Shown: positions 48,484-58,843 of the stretch, one piece after another | How positions within the stretch are numbered: the stretch's first letter is position 1 | How the letters are laid out: each line of letters begins with the position of its first letter | Translations under genes and position numbers: made by a program | The notes under the pieces: model-generated | Seen by the model: only the letters and a program-made list of their open reading frames with translations | What the model was told of the DNA's origin: nothing | Databases searched by the model: none | Source of the DNA: Calvatia gigantea | Lineage: Eukaryota > Basidiomycota > Agaricomycetes > Agaricales > Lycoperdaceae | Assembly: GCA_025093985.1 (NCBI GenBank) | Contig: JACAAK010000004.1 | Span: 3,720,001 to 3,784,000 of the forward strand | DNA: 64,000 bases | Direction: 5' to 3'

Positions 48484-48494
48484 ACGCTTAACCA
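48484..48494 (+). promoter_or_regulatory. Predicted 5' end of Element E RNA, complementary to the primer-binding site
   Basis: ACGCTTAACCA is the exact reverse complement of TGGTTAAGCGT at 48579-48589. Its position at the expected start site suggests that the RNA 5' end folds onto the primer-binding site. Confidence 0.65.
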
Positions 48495-48578
48495 CCTTTT
48501 GTTCTCTTTCCCTTACTCGCCCTCAAGACTTAGCCAGAGCTGCAACCTGAGGTCTAAACCGACTAAGGTCGTAACATT

Positions 48579-48589
48579 TGGTTAAGCGT
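48579..48589 (+). promoter_or_regulatory. Primer-binding site of Element E
   Basis: TGGTTAAGCGT begins two bases after the LTR end. It pairs perfectly with 48484-48494 in the LTR; I recognise no tRNA 3' end in it. This fits self-priming of the Tf1/sushi class. Confidence 0.7.
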
Positions 48590-48657
48590 CATCACCTCAC
48601 CTTGCAGGAAACAGAGTTGAAAAAGACTCGAACCACGACGAACCCAGGAGCCATTAT

Positions 48658-49806
48658 ATGAGCTCGAACCCCGACGAATACAGAGAACCGCAGCTTGAAG
48701 TTACAGATGATGAGCTTGAAACAGACAGCGAAACTGAGTCATCAGATGAAGAAGCAGAGAACCCCGAAGTACCTGCACCAGAAGCGGTTGTAACAAACAA
48801 CGAACCCGGAGAAACCACACAAGGAGTAAACCCAACAGGAGTAGAAGCAGTTATATCAGAACTCTTCGACGAACTCGACATAGCAGAAGAACAGTTAGGA
48901 CAACAGGAGAACCAAGACACCGAAACAGAATCAGAATCAGGAGACTCAGAAATGACAGACAATACCGCACCCACCACAGCACCTAGCACAAAAGGACTTG
49001 TGCCTGACCCAGGATTCTTCGATGGAACACGAACCAAATTCGACGACTGGTGGAGAGCCATGACACTCTTCATGAAATTCAACAAAGTCAGCACGGCAGA
49101 TGACAAAGCCATAGCAGTCTTGGCCAGACTGAGGGGAGGAACAGCAGGAGCATACGCAGCAATGAAAGCACCACAAATCCTGGAAGGAGAAGACTCTGTA
49201 GACTGGAAGGTCTTTGCAGAAGAATTCAAACGAACCTTCTCAAACGATGCCATGAATGCGAAGGCAGAATGGCAGATCGAGAAATTCAAACAGGGGAATA
49301 GGAACATGGCCGACTACCTCATCGAATTCGAGGTACTGAAAAACAAGGCAAAAACCGACAACTGACACGCCATGTTCCTGTTGCGAAAAAACGCCCGACA
49401 AGATATTATCCACACCATCACAGGCTACCCTCCAGCCGCGCGACCCGATACCTACCCCGAATGGAAGGAGGCCATACTAGCCGTCAGACAAGGATACGAA
49501 GCATCTGAATACTGAGGAGATAAGAAAACTAACTCAGGAACTACTTATGGAGGAATGGGAGAACCTATGGAGATAGGAAGCAGGCGACATGTGTTCAATG
49601 CAAAAGGGGAACCCAAATGCTACAACTGCGGGATATTCGGACACATGTCCAAAGACTGCAAGAAACCCAAAGGGTTAACATGCTACAACTGCGGCAAAAT
49701 CGGACACATAGCTAAAGCATGCACTGCACCAAAGAAAGTACAGATCTGAGCAATGGACGAAGCAAAACCAGAGGAACACCAGGATTTTTCCGGAGACTCC
49801 GAGTAG
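48658..49806 (+). pseudogene. gag of Element E
   Basis: 382 codons from MSSNPDEYREPQLEVTDD to DFSGDSE-TAG. The first 110 residues are very acidic. The core holds FFDGTRTKFDDWWRAM, DDKAIAVLARLRGG and EAEWQIEKFKQGN-type helices of a Ty3 capsid. Two CCHC knuckles follow (CYNCGIFGHMSKDC, CYNCGKIGHIAKAC, about residues 320-355). Stops: TGA 49363-49365, TGA 49513-49515, TGA 49747-49749; related copies have CGA or another sense codon at these places. Otherwise intact. Gag forms the virus-like particle and binds RNA. Confidence 0.85.
49783..49791 (+). promoter_or_regulatory. Putative -1 ribosomal frameshift site, gag to pol
   Basis: GAT TTT TCC in the gag frame. Slippage by one base on the T-run gives TTT TTC and enters pol, which is open from here; gag stops five codons later at TAG 49804. 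The words GGATTTTTC and GA(C/G)TC(C/T)GAGTAGG are kept in Element 1 (27695), Element 2 (33697), D block b (40880) and D block e (57335). The exact slip codon is inferred. Confidence 0.6.
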
Positions 49807-52800
49807 GCGCTACCTCGAGAGTCAAGAAACTTGTATCTAGGATATCAGAAGAATATTACACGATTCCTCAGAAACGAAAGCGCGAACTAAACCTAAAAGG
49901 AAAAATCCAAACCCCGACAAAAAGAATAACAGTAAACACCATAGTCGACTCGGGATGCACCACCAGCAGCATCAGCAAAAGACTGGTAGATGAAGAAAAA
50001 ATCCCCACCGAAAAATTAGGACAAGAAATCACGGTACTTAACGTGGACGGTACGGCAAACCAAGGAGGAAAGGTCACGGAAAAAGCAACTATACACATGG
50101 AAATTGAAGGACACAAAGAGACAATCGAAGCGTCGGTCGTGCAACTCCAAGACAGAGTGGAAGTATTCCTAGGACACGACTGGCTCATCAAACACAACCC
50201 GGAAGTCAACTGGCGAACAGGAGAAATAAAGTTCAATCGATGCCCAAAGGACTGCAGGGTCCCACACCAAAACATTCAGGTAACAGACAAAATCCGAAGC
50301 ACGACCACCGCCGAAGATATATGGGAAGAGGAAGAAGAGCCCAACCCCACCGAACCATCAGACCTGCCAGACTACGTACGACCATTCACACATTTGTTCA
50401 ACAAAACTACTTTCAACAAGTTACCTGAACGAACAGAATGGGACCACGAGATAGTCCTAACAGAAGACGCACCCAAAGAAATCAATGCAGGAACTTACAA
50501 CATGACAATCAAGGAATAGGACGAGCTCAAGACATTTGTTAAAGAAAACCTCGAGTCAGGACGAATACGACCATCGAAATCACCATATGCTGCACCTACC
50601 TTTTTCATCCCGAAAAAGGATGGCTCAAAACGACTCATTCAAGATTACCGACAACTGAATAACATAGTCGTCAAGGATAAAACACCGCTGCCTCGAATCA
50701 GAGAGGTCATTGACAAATTAGGGAAAGCTAAATATTTCAACAAACTGGACATCATTTGGGGTTACAACAACGTCCGAATCAAGGAAGGAGACGAGTGGAA
50801 AGCAGCCTTCCTAACCAACGAAGGGCTATTCGAACCTACAGTAATGTTTTTCGGTCTTAGTAATTCACCTGGGACATTCTCAAGAATGATGGCGAGCATC
50901 TTCCGAGACCTGCTACGCGACGGAGACATAGTGAACTACATGGACGACTTCGCAATCCCGGGAGACACCAAAGAGCAACTACGAGAACGAACCATCCGAT
51001 TCCTAGAAAGAGCAGCCGAACACAACCTGTGCTTCAAACGATCCAAATGCATCTTCAACGCCAAAGAAATCCCAATGCTAGGAGTGACAGTAGGACACGG
51101 GCGCATTGAAATGGAGGCCGAGAAGGTAAAATCGGTACGAGAATGGCCCCAACCACACAACAAAAAAGGAGTAGAAAGATTCCTTGGGTTTGCCAACTAC
51201 TACCACCGATTTATAAAGAACTTCAGCAAGATAGCGGCCCCATTGAACAAACTGAAGGGATCAGAGGAGTGGGAATGGAAAGAGGAACAACAATCGGCAT
51301 TTAATGAACTAAAACAACGAATCACAGAAGAACCTACCTTAACACTACCTCAGAGAAAAGGTCAATTCCGAGTAGAAGTCGACGCATCAAACTACGCACT
51401 AGGGGGAGTACTCTCACAAGAACAAAATTCGAAATGGCACCCAATCGCATTCACGTCCTGCACACTATCACCAGCAGAACGAAATTATGAAATCTACGAC
51501 AAAGAACTGTTGGCCATCATGCATGCACTAAAAGAATGGCGGCACTACCTACTAGACGCAGAAGAAAAATTCGAAATCTGGACCGACCATGAAAACCTGA
51601 AATACTACAGAGAACCCCAAAAACTAAACGGCCGACAAGCGAGGTGGTACCTATGGTTACAAGACTATGACTTCACACTGTGCCACGTACCAGGAAAAAC
51701 AAACACGAAAGCGGACCTCCTCTCCCGAATCTACCAAGAGCCAGAACAGGAAGAAGAAAAACTAGTTACCATGATTCGAGACACTTGGCTAACAAACGAA
51801 AAAGACGACGAACCATCAGAAGGGACCATCTTACTCCACGCTGAACTGTTTATGGAACCCACCCTCAAGGAACGAATCAAGGCGAACAAAGGACGAGAAA
51901 CGGCCATCATCCAAAAAATACGCGACCAAGACCCTGACATCACCGAACACGATGGGATAATCTACAAAAATGCCAGCATATATGTACCACCCGAACCGAC
52001 ACTCAGAGAAGAAATACTACACCAGTACCACGACGCCCCTGATGCAGGACACCCGGGACAACACCGAATGACCGAGTTGGTAACCAGAGATTACTGGTGG
52101 CCGGCAATCCGAACAGACATTCAAAAGTACATCAGAGAATGCCAAAATTGTCAATGAAATAAGCCACGCAAGGCACCTCTAAAGACACCTCTACACCCGC
52201 TTCCCATCCCCGATGGTCCATGGGAAGAAGTGAGCATCGACCTCATCGGGCCACTACCCGAATCAGAAGGAAAGGACGCTATCCTAGTCATTGTCAACCG
52301 GTTCTCAAAAATGATACGACTCATAGCGACAAGGACGGATGTTTCCTCAAAAGAACTAGCACAGCACTACCGAGATGAAATATGGAAGCTACACGGAATA
52401 CCAAGGAAAGTCCTCAGTGACCGAGGACCACAGTTTGTGTCCGAATTCACCAGCGAACTATTCAAAGGACTAGGGATAGAACGAAACCTATCAACGGCCT
52501 ATCACCCACAGACCGACGGACAGACAGAAAGGATTAACAGAGAAGTCGAAACATACCTGAGGATATACTGTAACTACGACCAAGACGACTGGGCGAAATG
52601 GCTGCCCATGGCTGAATTCCAATACAACGACAAGAAGCACACCAGCACTCAGATGACACTGTTCTACCTGAACTACGGAAGGCACCCCTGGAAAGGAAAG
52701 GAAAGCGGAACGACAAACAACCCTAGCAGCACGGAGTTCCTAAAACAACTCCAGAATGCAAGAGACAACGCCACTTCCACACTACGATCATACCAAGAAA

Positions 52801-53342
52801 AGATGAAATGAATACATGATAACAGCAAGATGAACACAAGAACATATCAGATCAACAATGAAGTATGGCTAGAAAACACCAACATCCATACCAATCAGTC
52901 ATCAAAGAAACTAGGCCAAAAAAGGTATGGGCCTTTCCGAATTAAGGAAAAAATAGGGGAAGCGGCGTATCGGCTGGCAATACCAGAAGGATGGGCCATC
53001 CATGATGTGTTTAACGAACAGTTGCTAACGCCGGCACAAAAGACATCATTCCACATCCAGAAAGAAGCACCAGCGCCCGAACCAATGATCATCAACAACG
53101 AGGAAGAATACGAAGTAGCAGAAGTCCGAGGAAAATGACGAAGAGGAAGGGGATATCAATTCCTCATACACTGGAAAGGATATAGCAACGAAGAAGATAC
53201 GTGGACAGCGGAGTCAAACTTACAAAACGCCCAAGACGCGATAGCGGAGTACCACAAAAGGCATCCGGAGGATACCTATAAAAAGGGGGGCAAGAAATCC
53301 AGAAAAACATCAGTCAAGTCAAATCCCAGACAAAGATACTAG
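49785..53342 (+). pseudogene. pol of Element E (PR-RT-RNase H-IN-chromodomain)
   Basis: About 1186 codons in the -1 frame. Protease: TIVDSGCTTS (near 49945). RT: FFIPKKDGSKRLIQDYR, LDIIWGYNNVRIKEGDEW, VNYMDDFAIPG (50930-50965). RNase H: FRVEVDASNYALGGVLSQ (51365), YDKELLAIMHALKEW. Integrase: HHCC finger (YHDAPDAGHPGQHRM...CQNC, 52025-52155), DDE core (SIDLIGPLPES; VLSDRGPQFVSEF; TDGQTERINREVE). GPY/F: GPFRIKEKIGEAAYRLA (52930). Chromodomain: GRGYQFLIHWKGYSNEEDTW (53150-53210). The chromodomain would guide insertion to modified chromatin. Stops: TAG 50517, TGA 52155, TGA 52809, TGA 53136, each one transition from a sense codon. All catalytic residues I can place are present. It ends at TAG 53340-53342. 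Confidence 0.88.
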
Positions 53343-53348
53343 CCAAAC

Positions 53349-54335
53349 ATGTCCTCCCAAGCCAACCGCATCTCTATCAACTCCCTCGTCCACCCCAACC
53401 CGACCACAATCTCCTCAGTCCCTCTCCCAAAACCAGGCAATAGCCAAGCACCCGCACCCCAAGGCACCCGTTACAACCTCGCAACCACCCCATCCCCAGC
53501 ACAAGGACTCCTCGAGGCCCTCCTCAAAGATGTCAACAAAGCCACAAACGACGAAGTAGAAACAATCACGGCCCAAAACAAACGACTCGCAGTAAACCGG
53601 CATATCACCCTCGCTACCGCTTGCATCACCTTCGCGGACATGTACGCCGGATTCGCCAACGCATCGTTCTCCACAAGCCAACACATCCCTGCCATCTTCC
53701 GCGCGCTAGAATTATCCACCCTCACACCTAGTGAACAAAATCGAGTTCACAGCCTTCAGAGCCGTGTTGACCTCGCTCTAGAGGTATTCAACCACCTCGA
53801 TATCGCCGACATCTTCCTGGAACTCGCAGACGTCGCTATGAACTTACTAGGATGCGACAAGACCACAGAAGACCCAGACATCGACCAACTTGTTACATGC
53901 ATTGGAATCACTCTCGCCAACCTACACACCACCATCCGTTCCCCACCAACCAAACGAGCAGACACGCCCATGGACGAAGAAACCACCATCTCAATGAAGG
54001 AGGAAGTCAATGCACTCCGACGATTCATAAAGACCATCACCCCACCACAGATCGTATCGGTTTTTCTCCCACCAGCAAGATTCCGCAGTGTACTACCAGG
54101 CCAAGAAAAGGACCAACATTACTGGAAAGCGATAGTCAAGAGCTACTGGGACAACTCAACCACCACCGAGTTCCCCTTCAACGGAGTCCCAGTCCCTATC
54201 CGTCAAGATGGCCGCAGCCACTTGCCCGTCTTCTTCGCACGCTCCAACGAAGGAAAGTACCTCATCGGGGCCACCAAGAAAGCCCTCGCCGCAGCCGTAG
54301 TCAATGGAGAGTTCGACGAACTTCCTGAGGCATGA
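53349..54335 (+). CDS. ORF3: conserved uncharacterised protein in the env position (328 aa)
   Basis: Fully open, starting two codons after the pol stop and in the pol frame, and ending 18 bases before the 3' LTR. It opens MSSQANRISINSLVHPNPTT, followed by a Pro/Ser linker (SVPLPKPGNSQAPAPQGTRY). A mostly helical middle follows (ITLATACITFADMYAGF; LEVFNHLDIADIFLELADVA). The strongly conserved C-terminal third is MDEETTISMKEEVNALRRFI, VSVFLPPARF, LPGQEKDQHYWKAIVKSYW, VPVPIRQDGRSHLPVFFARS, ATKKALAAAVVNGEFDELPEA. No signal peptide, membrane helix, zinc finger or known catalytic motif is visible, so it is not a typical envelope protein. Homologous ORFs lie in every element of the window that reaches this point (Elements 1, 2, F and subfamilies C, D). 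Function unknown; expression could be by readthrough or reinitiation. Confidence 0.82.
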   Translation: MSSQANRISINSLVHPNPTTISSVPLPKPGNSQAPAPQGTRYNLATTPSPAQGLLEALLKDVNKATNDEVETITAQNKRLAVNRHITLATACITFADMYAGFANASFSTSQHIPAIFRALELSTLTPSEQNRVHSLQSRVDLALEVFNHLDIADIFLELADVAMNLLGCDKTTEDPDIDQLVTCIGITLANLHTTIRSPPTKRADTPMDEETTISMKEEVNALRRFIKTITPPQIVSVFLPPARFRSVLPGQEKDQHYWKAIVKSYWDNSTTTEFPFNGVPVPIRQDGRSHLPVFFARSNEGKYLIGATKKALAAAVVNGEFDELPEA

Positions 54336-54343
54336 AGTCTAAT

Positions 54344-54353
54344 CGGAGGGTAT
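54344..54353 (+). promoter_or_regulatory. Polypurine tract of Element E
   Basis: CGGAGGGTAT directly precedes the 3' LTR. ORF3 ends only nine bases earlier, so ORF3 fills the whole space between pol and the tract. Confidence 0.7.
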
Positions 54354-54661
54354 TGTTATGAGTTTCCACCGATCATAACGAGTTCTGTGCTATTCTACAT
54401 TCCTAACTATCTGCGTACCTGTTTCAGTTATTCTAGTCCAGCGTTCTCCGAAGATATGACTCGTACCAACTACCACGCCTTGACTGGACGTTTCATGTAG
54501 TTACTCCATCCGTTCAACCGGATAGCTCTAGACATATTTAAGCGTACATACACCCTGCTGTATTCAGTACGCTTAACCACCTTTTGTTCTCTTTCCCTTA
54601 CTCGCCCTCAAGACTTAGCCAGAGCTGCAACCTGAGGTCTAAACCGACTAAGGTCGTAACA
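54354..54661 (+). repeat. 3' LTR of Element E
   Basis: 308 bp. Compared with the 5' LTR it has TG for CA (two changes), and one C/T and two G/A differences, and no indel. Confidence 0.9.
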
Positions 54662-57335
54662 CCCAGTGAATTCTGATACGAACTGTAGTCCTCAGTCACT
54701 AAGGACTTTCTGTGGTATCCCATGTAGCTTCCATATTTCGTTCCTGTAAAGTTGTGCAATTCCCTTTGATGATACATCTGTTTTTGTCAGCATAAGTCAT
54801 ATCATTTTTGTGAGTCGGTCAACAACTACCAGGATTGCATCCTTCCCTTCTGATTCTGGTAGTGGCCTGATGAGGTTGATGCTTATCTCTTCCCATGGCC
54901 CATTCAGTATTGGGAGTAGGTGTAGTGGTGTTTTCAATGGTGCGATGCAAGGTTTGTTCCTTTGATGGTTCTGACATCCTTTGATGTACTTCCTGGTGTC
55001 ATTTCATATGGATGGCCACCAATAGTCCCTGGTGATCAGTTCGACCATCCTATGTTGTCCTGGGTGTCCTATATCTAGTGCATCATGATATTGTTGTAGG
55101 ATTTCTTTGCAAAGTGTGGGGTCTGGTGGCACATATATGCTGCTTCCTTTGTATATAACTCCATTATGTTCCATGATGTCAGGTTCTTTGTTTAGAAGTT
55201 TTGTGGTGATGATCGTGTCTTTTTGGTGATTTGCTTTTATCCGGTCCATGAATGTTGGTGTGATGAATAATTCTGTGTGGAGTAGGATGGTTTCTTCAGA
55301 TTCTTCTTTATCTTCTGGTTTGTCTTGTAGCCAACTCTCTCAGATCATGGTGATTACTCCATCATTTTCCTCGTCTGGTTCTTGGCGAATTCTGGACAGT
55401 AAGTCTGCCTTTGTGTTTGTCTTGCCTGGCACATGTTGTAGTGTAAAGTCATAGTCCTGTAATCTCAAGTACTATCTTGCTTGTCATCCATTAAGCTTCT
55501 GGGGTTCTCTGTAATACTTGAGATTCTCATGGTCTGTCTAGATTTCGAATTTTTCCTCTGCATCTAGTAGATAGTGCTGCCATTCTTTTAGGGCATGAAT
55601 AATAGCCAGTAGCTCCTTGTCATAGATCTCATAGTTTCGTTCTGCTGGGGAGAGTGTCTGTGATGTAAATGCAATTAGGTGCCATTTCTTATCTTGTTCT
55701 TGTGATAGGACTCCCCCTAGTGCATAGTTCAAGGCATCAACCTCTACTCGGAATTGTCCCTTTCTTTGTGGCAATGTGAGGGTGGGTTCTTCCATGATCC
55801 TTTGCTTTAGTTCATCAAATGCTGACTGGTGTTCTTCTTCCCATTTCCATTCAACAGCCCCTTTGAGCTGGTTGAGTGGGGTTGCAATTTTACTAAAGTT
55901 CTTGATGAACTAGCAGTAGTAATTTGCAAAACATAGGAAGTGTTCCACTCCTTTTTTGTTTTTTGGTTCTGGCCAATCCTGTATGGCCTTGACTTTTTCC
56001 TCTTCCATTTCAATGCATCTGTGTCCTATTTTTACTCCTAACATGGGAATTTCTTCAGCGTCAAATATGCACTTTGTCCATTTAAAACAGAGGTTGTATT
56101 CAGCTGCCCGTGACAAGAAGCATACTGTCCTTTCTTTTAGTTGTTCCTTGGTGTCTCCTAGGATTGCGAAATCATCCATATAGTTCACAATGTCTCCATT
56201 TTGCAGTAGGTCTCGAAAGATACTGGTCATTATCCTGAAGAATGTTCCAGGTGAGTTGCTTAGTCCAAAGTACATTACGGTTGGTTCGAACAATCCTTTA
56301 TTAGTCAAAAATGCAGCCTTCCATTTGTCCCCTTCCTTGATTCAAACATTGTTGTAACCCTAAATAATGTTGAGCTTGTTGAAGTATTTTGCCTTTCCCA
56401 GTTTGTTGATAACTTCTCTGATCCTGGGCAGTGGTGTTTTGTCTTTTACTACTACATTGTTTAGTCATCTGTAGTCCTAGATTAGTCATTTCAATTCATC
56501 TTTCTTTGGTATGAAGAAGGTGGGGACTGCATATGGAGATTTTGATGGTCATATGCGTCTTGACTCAAGGTTCTCCTTAATGAAGGCCTTGAGTTTGTCC
56601 TGTTCTTTGATTGTCATATTATATGTCCCAGCACTTATTTCTTTGGATGCATCTTCAGTCAGGGTTATTTCGTGGTTCCATTCCATTCGTTGTGGTAGTT
56701 TATCGAAGGTGGTTTTGTTAAACAGATGTGTGAACAGCTGAACATAGTCTGGTAGGTCTGCTGGTTCAGTCAGGTCAGGTTCATCCTCTTCTTCCCATAT
56801 GTCTTCTGTGATAGCCATGCTTCGGATCTTTTGGGTGACCTGGATATTTTGGTGTGGAAAGTGACAATCTGGCGGGCACTGGGTGAATTTGATTTCTCCT
56901 TTTTTCTAGTCCACTTCAGGGTTATGTTTGGTTAACCAGTTGTGTCCCAGGAATATTTCTGCTCTGCCTTGGAGTTGGACTACCAATGCTTCGATTGTTT
57001 CCTTGTGTCCCTTGATTTCCATCTTAATAGTGGCTATTTCCATGACCTTTCCTCCTTGGTTTGTTGTTCTGTCAGCATTGAGGACCGTGATTTCTTGTTC
57101 TAGTTTTTTTGTAGGGATTTGTTCTTCATCTACAAGCTTTTGGCTGATGCTACTAGTGGTGCATCCTGAATTGACAATGGTGTTGACTGTGATTTCTTTG
57201 TTTGGAGTTTGAACAGTCCCTTTTAGGTTCAATTTGTGCTTTCATTTCTGAGGAATTGTGTAATATTTTTCTGATATCCTAGATACAGTTTGTTTGACTC
57301 ACAAGGTAGCACCTACTCGGAGTCTTCGGAAAAAT
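54662..57335 (-). pseudogene. pol of D block e (protease to integrase)
   Basis: Protease (VNSGCTTSSIS: the usual DSG aspartate is Asn, so inactive) near 57165. RT (VNYMDDFAILG near 56175; FFRIMTSIFRDLL), RNase H (FRVEVDALNYALGGVLSQ, 55750), integrase zinc finger (YHDALDIGHPGQHRM, near 55065). Stops are scattered at CAG/CGA/TGG positions. The protease Asp to Asn change is a G-to-A transition and is shared with D block b, so it predates their duplication. Confidence 0.74.
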
Positions 57336-58455
57336 CCTGTTGTTCTCCTGGGCTGGTTTCTTCTACTGCTCAGATTTGTACCTTTTTGGGCGCGGTGCAA
57401 ACTTTGGCAATATGGCCTATTTTTCCACAGTTGTAACAGGTTAACCCTTTGGGCTTCTTGCAGTCTTTGGCAATGTGGCCAAAAACACCACAATTGTAGC
57501 ATTTTGGTTCCCCTTTTGCATTGAAGATGTGGTGTCTGCTGCCTATCTCCATTGGTTCTCCCATTCCTCTGTAGGTTGTCCTGGTGTTAGTTTTCTTATC
57601 CCTTCAGTATTCCAATGCTTTGTACCCCTGTCCCATGGCAAGAATGGCTTCCATTCATTCTGCATAGGTGTCCAGTCTGGCACTAGGTGGGTAGCCCGTA
57701 ATAGTGTGGATAATGTCCTGTCTGGCATTTTTCTTGAGCAGGAACATTGCATGTTTGCTGTCTGTTTTTGCTTTGCTCTTTAGGACTTGAAATTCGATTA
57801 GGTAGTCAGCTGTGTTTTTGTTCCCTTGTTTGAATTTTTTGATCTGCCATTCTGCTTTGCTGTTTGAGGCATCATCAGAGAAGGTTTTTCTAAAGTCCTT
57901 GGAAAATGCCTTCCAGTCTACTGAGTCTTCTCCATCTAAGATTTGTAGGGCCTTCATAGCCGCATAGGCTCCTGCTGTTCCTCCCCTCAACCTGGCTAAG
58001 ACTGCTATAGCCTTGTCATCTGCCAAGACTATTTTGTTAAATTTCATGAAGAGCATTATTGCTCTCCACCAGTTGTCAAATTTGGTACAGGTGCCATTGA
58101 AAAACCCTGGGTCTGGTACTAGGCCTTTCCCACTGGGCATTGTTGTGGGTACTACTGCATTGTCAGTCATGTTGGAGTCGGTTTCTGATTCTGTTTCATC
58201 TGAACTCAATTTGTCTGATTTCTCCTGTTTTAGGTTCTCCTGATGGGTTAACTCTTCCTCTGCTAGGTCAAGTTCGTTTAGAAGTTCTGATAGTACTTCT
58301 TTTTCTGCTAGGTTTGCTCCAGGTTCATCGTATGTTCCTATAGTTGGTTCTTCAGGTACTTCAGGGTTCCCTGCTTCTTCTTCGTCAGATGTTTCAGATT
58401 CATTGTTGGTAACTTTGAGATTCAGTTCTCTATATTTGTCTGGGTTCGAGCTCAT
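57313..58455 (-). pseudogene. gag of D block e
   Basis: Open for 266 codons (58455-57655) from MSSNPDKYRELNLKVTNN through the acidic region and capsid core. A TGA follows, then the knuckle region (CYNCGVFGHIAKDC, CYNCGKIGHIAKVC; 57385-57500) in the same overall frame. This is the best-preserved D gag in the window. Confidence 0.78.
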
Positions 58456-58537
58456 ATACTGGCTCCTAGGTTGATTTGTTTGTTCAGGCCTGTTTCAGCC
58501 TACTCCTTGCAAGGTGAGGTGGGGATGCTTAACCAAA

Positions 58538-58843
58538 TATTATGACCTTAGTCTGATAAGACCTCAGGTTGCGACTTAGGCTAAGACTTGAGGATGAGTA
58601 AGGGGAAAGGGAACAAAGGTGGTTAAGTGTACCAAATACAGTAGATGTATGTATGCTTAAATAGAGGGAGTCATCCAGTTGAATGGATGGAGTAACTACG
58701 TGAAACATCTGACTAGGCTAGTGTAGTAGTTAACATAAGTTATGGACAGAGATCGCTCGACAGGAATAACTGAAACTGATGTGCTAATGGATAGGAATGC
58801 AGACAATAGTGGAGTATGACTTGATTGGTAAAAAACCATAACA
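58538..58843 (-). repeat. 5' LTR of D block e
   Basis: 306 bp, minus-strand TGTTATGGTTTT...TCATAATA. The last bases are changed by transitions from the usual CGTAACA. It is adjacent to repeat X at 58844. Confidence 0.78.

Larger units (their letters stand above)
48269..48576 (+). repeat. 5' LTR of Element E
   Basis: TGTTATGAG...CGTAACA, 308 bp. It contains the TATA-like box at 48450 and the predicted transcript start near 48484. It differs from the 3' LTR at five transitions. Confidence 0.9.
48269..54661 (+). mobile_element. Element E: most complete Ty3/gypsy chromovirus, 6393 bp
   Basis: Two 308-bp LTRs differ at five positions, all transitions. The target duplication is CCCAG (48264-48268 and 54662-54666). 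Internal order: primer-binding site, gag, -1 shifted pol (protease, RT, RNase H, integrase, chromodomain), ORF3, purine tract. No frameshifts were found. Seven in-frame stops in gag-pol are all explained by one C-to-T change each (six TGA, one TAG). CpG and CGA codons are still common, unlike in neighbouring copies. This is the youngest insertion seen here. Confidence 0.9.
54662..58843 (-). mobile_element. D-subfamily block e (5' LTR, gag, pol to integrase; minus)
   Basis: Read leftward: LTR 58843-58538, gag 58455-57313, protease, RT, RNase H, integrase to 54662, where Element E interrupts; it continues in block d. With block d it forms the longest D copy, but its 3' LTR was lost at the 47753 joint. 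The integrase and RT reading frames carry several TGA/TAG/TAA stops. Confidence 0.78.

Noticed and set aside
48654..49307. 217-codon minus-strand ORF
   Set aside because: It is a shadow of Element E gag; Ser-rich runs arise from the acidic codons on the other strand.
49363..53138. TGA codons in gag-pol as a sign of genetic recoding (TGA read as an amino acid)
   Set aside because: TGA sits where sister copies have CGA or other sense codons, TAG and TAA also occur, and intact host genes (18610-21023, 22149-23532) use none internally. Deamination explains it.
53349..54335. ORF3 as a retroviral-type envelope gene
   Set aside because: No signal peptide, no membrane helix, no fusion-peptide-like segment and few cysteines. 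Only the position resembles env.
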